Positions 62,301 through 64,000 of a stretch of 64,000 bases of DNA are shown here, piece after piece. Position numbers and translations under genes: made by a program. Source of the stretch: Serilophus lunatus (Eukaryota; Chordata; Aves; Passeriformes; Eurylaimidae). Within the stretch, counting starts at the first letter, position 1. Every line of letters starts with the position of its first letter. Below the pieces are notes generated by a model. That model had not been told where the DNA came from and did no database searches. It worked only from the letters and a program-made list of their open reading frames with translations. The stretch is from positions 345,167 through 409,166 of the forward strand of contig VXBA01003289.1 of NCBI GenBank assembly GCA_013399895.1, in the 5' to 3' direction.

Positions 62301-63898
62301 CTGCTCCGTATGTTTTCTTAAACTTAGATCTGGTGTAAGTTTAACAGGGAAAGGAGTTAATGTTTTCCAAGTGTTTCCAAGTCTTGCTTCTGACTCCAGT
62401 AGGATCCAGCAAGGTGATTTATGAAGGCATTTTTATTTTAGATTTTGTCATTTTGGTTAGGATTTTGTCTTGCTATGTGCCCTTGGCATGGTGGGAATAT
62501 TTTTTTTTGTTCTGGGATACCGCATGTGGTGCATGTACCATATCTGTAAACCTGCAGAATTTGGTTCCCGTTGCACGAGAACATAAATGTGTGTATATGA
62601 GTTTACCCTCAAGTAAACAAGCTTGTTTTCTCAAACTCTTTGCTGGCCTCTCTCCACAAGGAATGTCAAATGTATCGGATATAGCAAGGACAGTACTGGG
62701 AAATATGTCAACAGTGTGCACTATTCATGACAAAATTAAATCAGAGTTACTTTGTAATATTAAATGGAATAGTTTGAAAATGAGACTTGTGAGGCAAAAT
62801 GATTGTTAAAGGCAGACCTTTATTTCTAATTGGTGCTAGTACTGCAGCTGCTGGAGTCCCATTCAGCAGCAACCAATGGCTGTTACTTGGAGGGAATGGT
62901 TTCTTTCCACTCGTTTCCACTGAATTAATTTATCCTGAACCTGTGTGAGCAAGTGTCATTAGACTGTAATTATACTTAGTATTGTTCATCATCTGTAGCA
63001 GTGATTCTGAAGCCTCTTGGAAAGCCTATTGTGCGCTCGAGTATAACTGTGTATGTCAGAATTATATGAATGTGCTCAGGTGCTAAGATGACTTCACAGA
63101 GTTGGAGTCCTGTATTTGTCCAATGGTGAGCAGAAAAGCTGAATTCCTGAGTGAGAATATAAACTATCCTTAGGGAATAAGCAGCAACTGTCAAGGGAAC
63201 CTCTGGAAGCAAGATGGTTTCATGATTTGAGAGGGATGTGGTCATTGGTGGTGAGTCAGTCCGGTTTTTTCCATTGATTCTCCAACAGGTATTAGGAATA
63301 GCTGGTTATTGAGTAATCTGTGTTTACTTGCCTTCTTCTGCTATCACTGGACTCTATAGATCCCTTTTTAACACTTTTATTTTTCTGCTTGTTCTTTCTG
63401 CCTCTTTTGAACTAACATGAACAGTTGCACCAAAGGGAATAGCTAAACCTGTTTCTCTTTAATTTCTCATAAAGTCTTGTGTGCTCATGAAGGCAGCATA
63501 TTCTAATGCCCTTCATCTAGAATGACTGCACTATATTTGAAAAAGATTACAGAAAATAAACTTCAGCCTTAGTAAAAGCTTTAACACAGATGTTGACAAT
63601 AATAAACCTTCCAGTTGAATTTATCTCTACCCTAAAATTTGAACCAAATTGAATTGTGTGTATGGCTGATCAAGTTGGCACAGGCCTTGTTCATGTAAAA
63701 CCACACAGTTCAACTAAAAACACACACATTTAAATTTTTGTGATGCAGACGAAAGGGACCCCTTGAATTTCAAAGTTTGCTTCCTTTCTGTGTTCACAGA
63801 CATCGGCAGATTCCAATCTTTATCTGCTTTTCAAAGGTTTCTAAAACAGGTACTGTGATTGTCACTTCACAATTTTTTTGCCAATACTCCCCTTAAAG
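59301..63898. other. Unique sequence, probable intron
   Basis: No known exon or repeat is recognised. The frame at 61357-61782 (plus, 141 codons) looks unusually coding-like but matches no family I know, and a 149-codon frame at 62360-62809 lies in T-rich DNA. Confidence 0.3.
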
Positions 63899-64000
63899 GA
63901 GGGGTTCTCAAACTACGGCCCACACGCCAGATACGGCCCGCCAGGGTCCTCAATCCGGCCCGCCGGTATTTACAGAACCCCCCCACCTCTATCCTGTCTG
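63899..64000 (+). mobile_element. hAT-type DNA transposon, left end, cut by window
   Basis: The run AGGGGTTCTCAAACTACGG (63900-63918) is the characteristic terminal inverted repeat of Charlie-like hAT elements (usual start CAGGGGTTCTCAAACT). The following repeated GATACGGCCCGCC and CAATCCGGCCCGCC blocks are the usual subterminal CpG-rich repeats of these elements. The first base (usually C) is G here. The eight bases before it are CCTTAAAG, the expected length of a hAT target duplication, but the right copy lies outside the window. Only the first 102 bases are visible, so it may be an autonomous element or a short non-autonomous one. Confidence 0.75.

Overview
The window looks like bird nuclear DNA, AT-rich and gene-poor. 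The strongest signs are CR1 retrotransposon copies with the CR1 3' octamer repeat (5675-5690, 56774-56789), avian-type retroviral LTRs with TGT...ACA ends and 5-bp target duplications, and a few decayed MIR-type SINE remnants. No protein-coding gene can be identified. The open frames lack recognisable domains and are of lengths expected by chance, or fall in GC-rich LTRs or across assembly gaps. There is no rRNA, credible tRNA, CRISPR array or bacterial feature.

Layout. 1-5300: unique AT-rich DNA. 5303-7888: a MIR remnant, a 5'-truncated CR1 (minus) and a decayed long LTR (plus, 'LTR-A'). 7889-10772: unique DNA. 10778-11347: a solo LTR (minus, 'LTR-D1') with a perfect 5-bp target duplication and an assembly gap inside it. 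11353-23993: unique DNA with a (TA)n tract. 23994-24917: a second, nearly identical copy of the same LTR end ('LTR-D2'), cut by a 785-N gap and an 18-G run. 25441-26976: a MIR remnant and a well-preserved 1332-bp solo LTR (minus, 'LTR-B') of the same family as LTR-A, with perfect GGGAC target duplications. 26977-36500: unique DNA with a CR1 scrap and a MIR scrap. 36560-37850: a CpG island broken by a 409-N gap, the only good candidate for a host promoter and first exon. 37860-63898: mostly unique DNA that looks T-rich on the plus strand, with microsatellites, CR1 fragments, an LTR ('LTR-C') nested in an ancient CR1, and a paired RFX X-box site at 59265-59300. 63899-64000: the left end of a hAT DNA transposon that runs off the window.

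Interpretation. The simplest reading is intergenic DNA on the left, a CpG-island promoter near 37 kb, and a long first intron of a rightward gene from there to the window end. The T excess seen in sampled lines after the island and a consensus splice donor at 36987/36988 support this. The gene cannot be named because its first exon may lie in the gap. The most interesting content is the mobile DNA: two young-looking LTR families with defined ends, promoter motifs conserved between LTR-A and LTR-B (a YY1-type site, CCAAT, TATA-like and AATAAA, partly decayed in LTR-A), and a hAT terminus.
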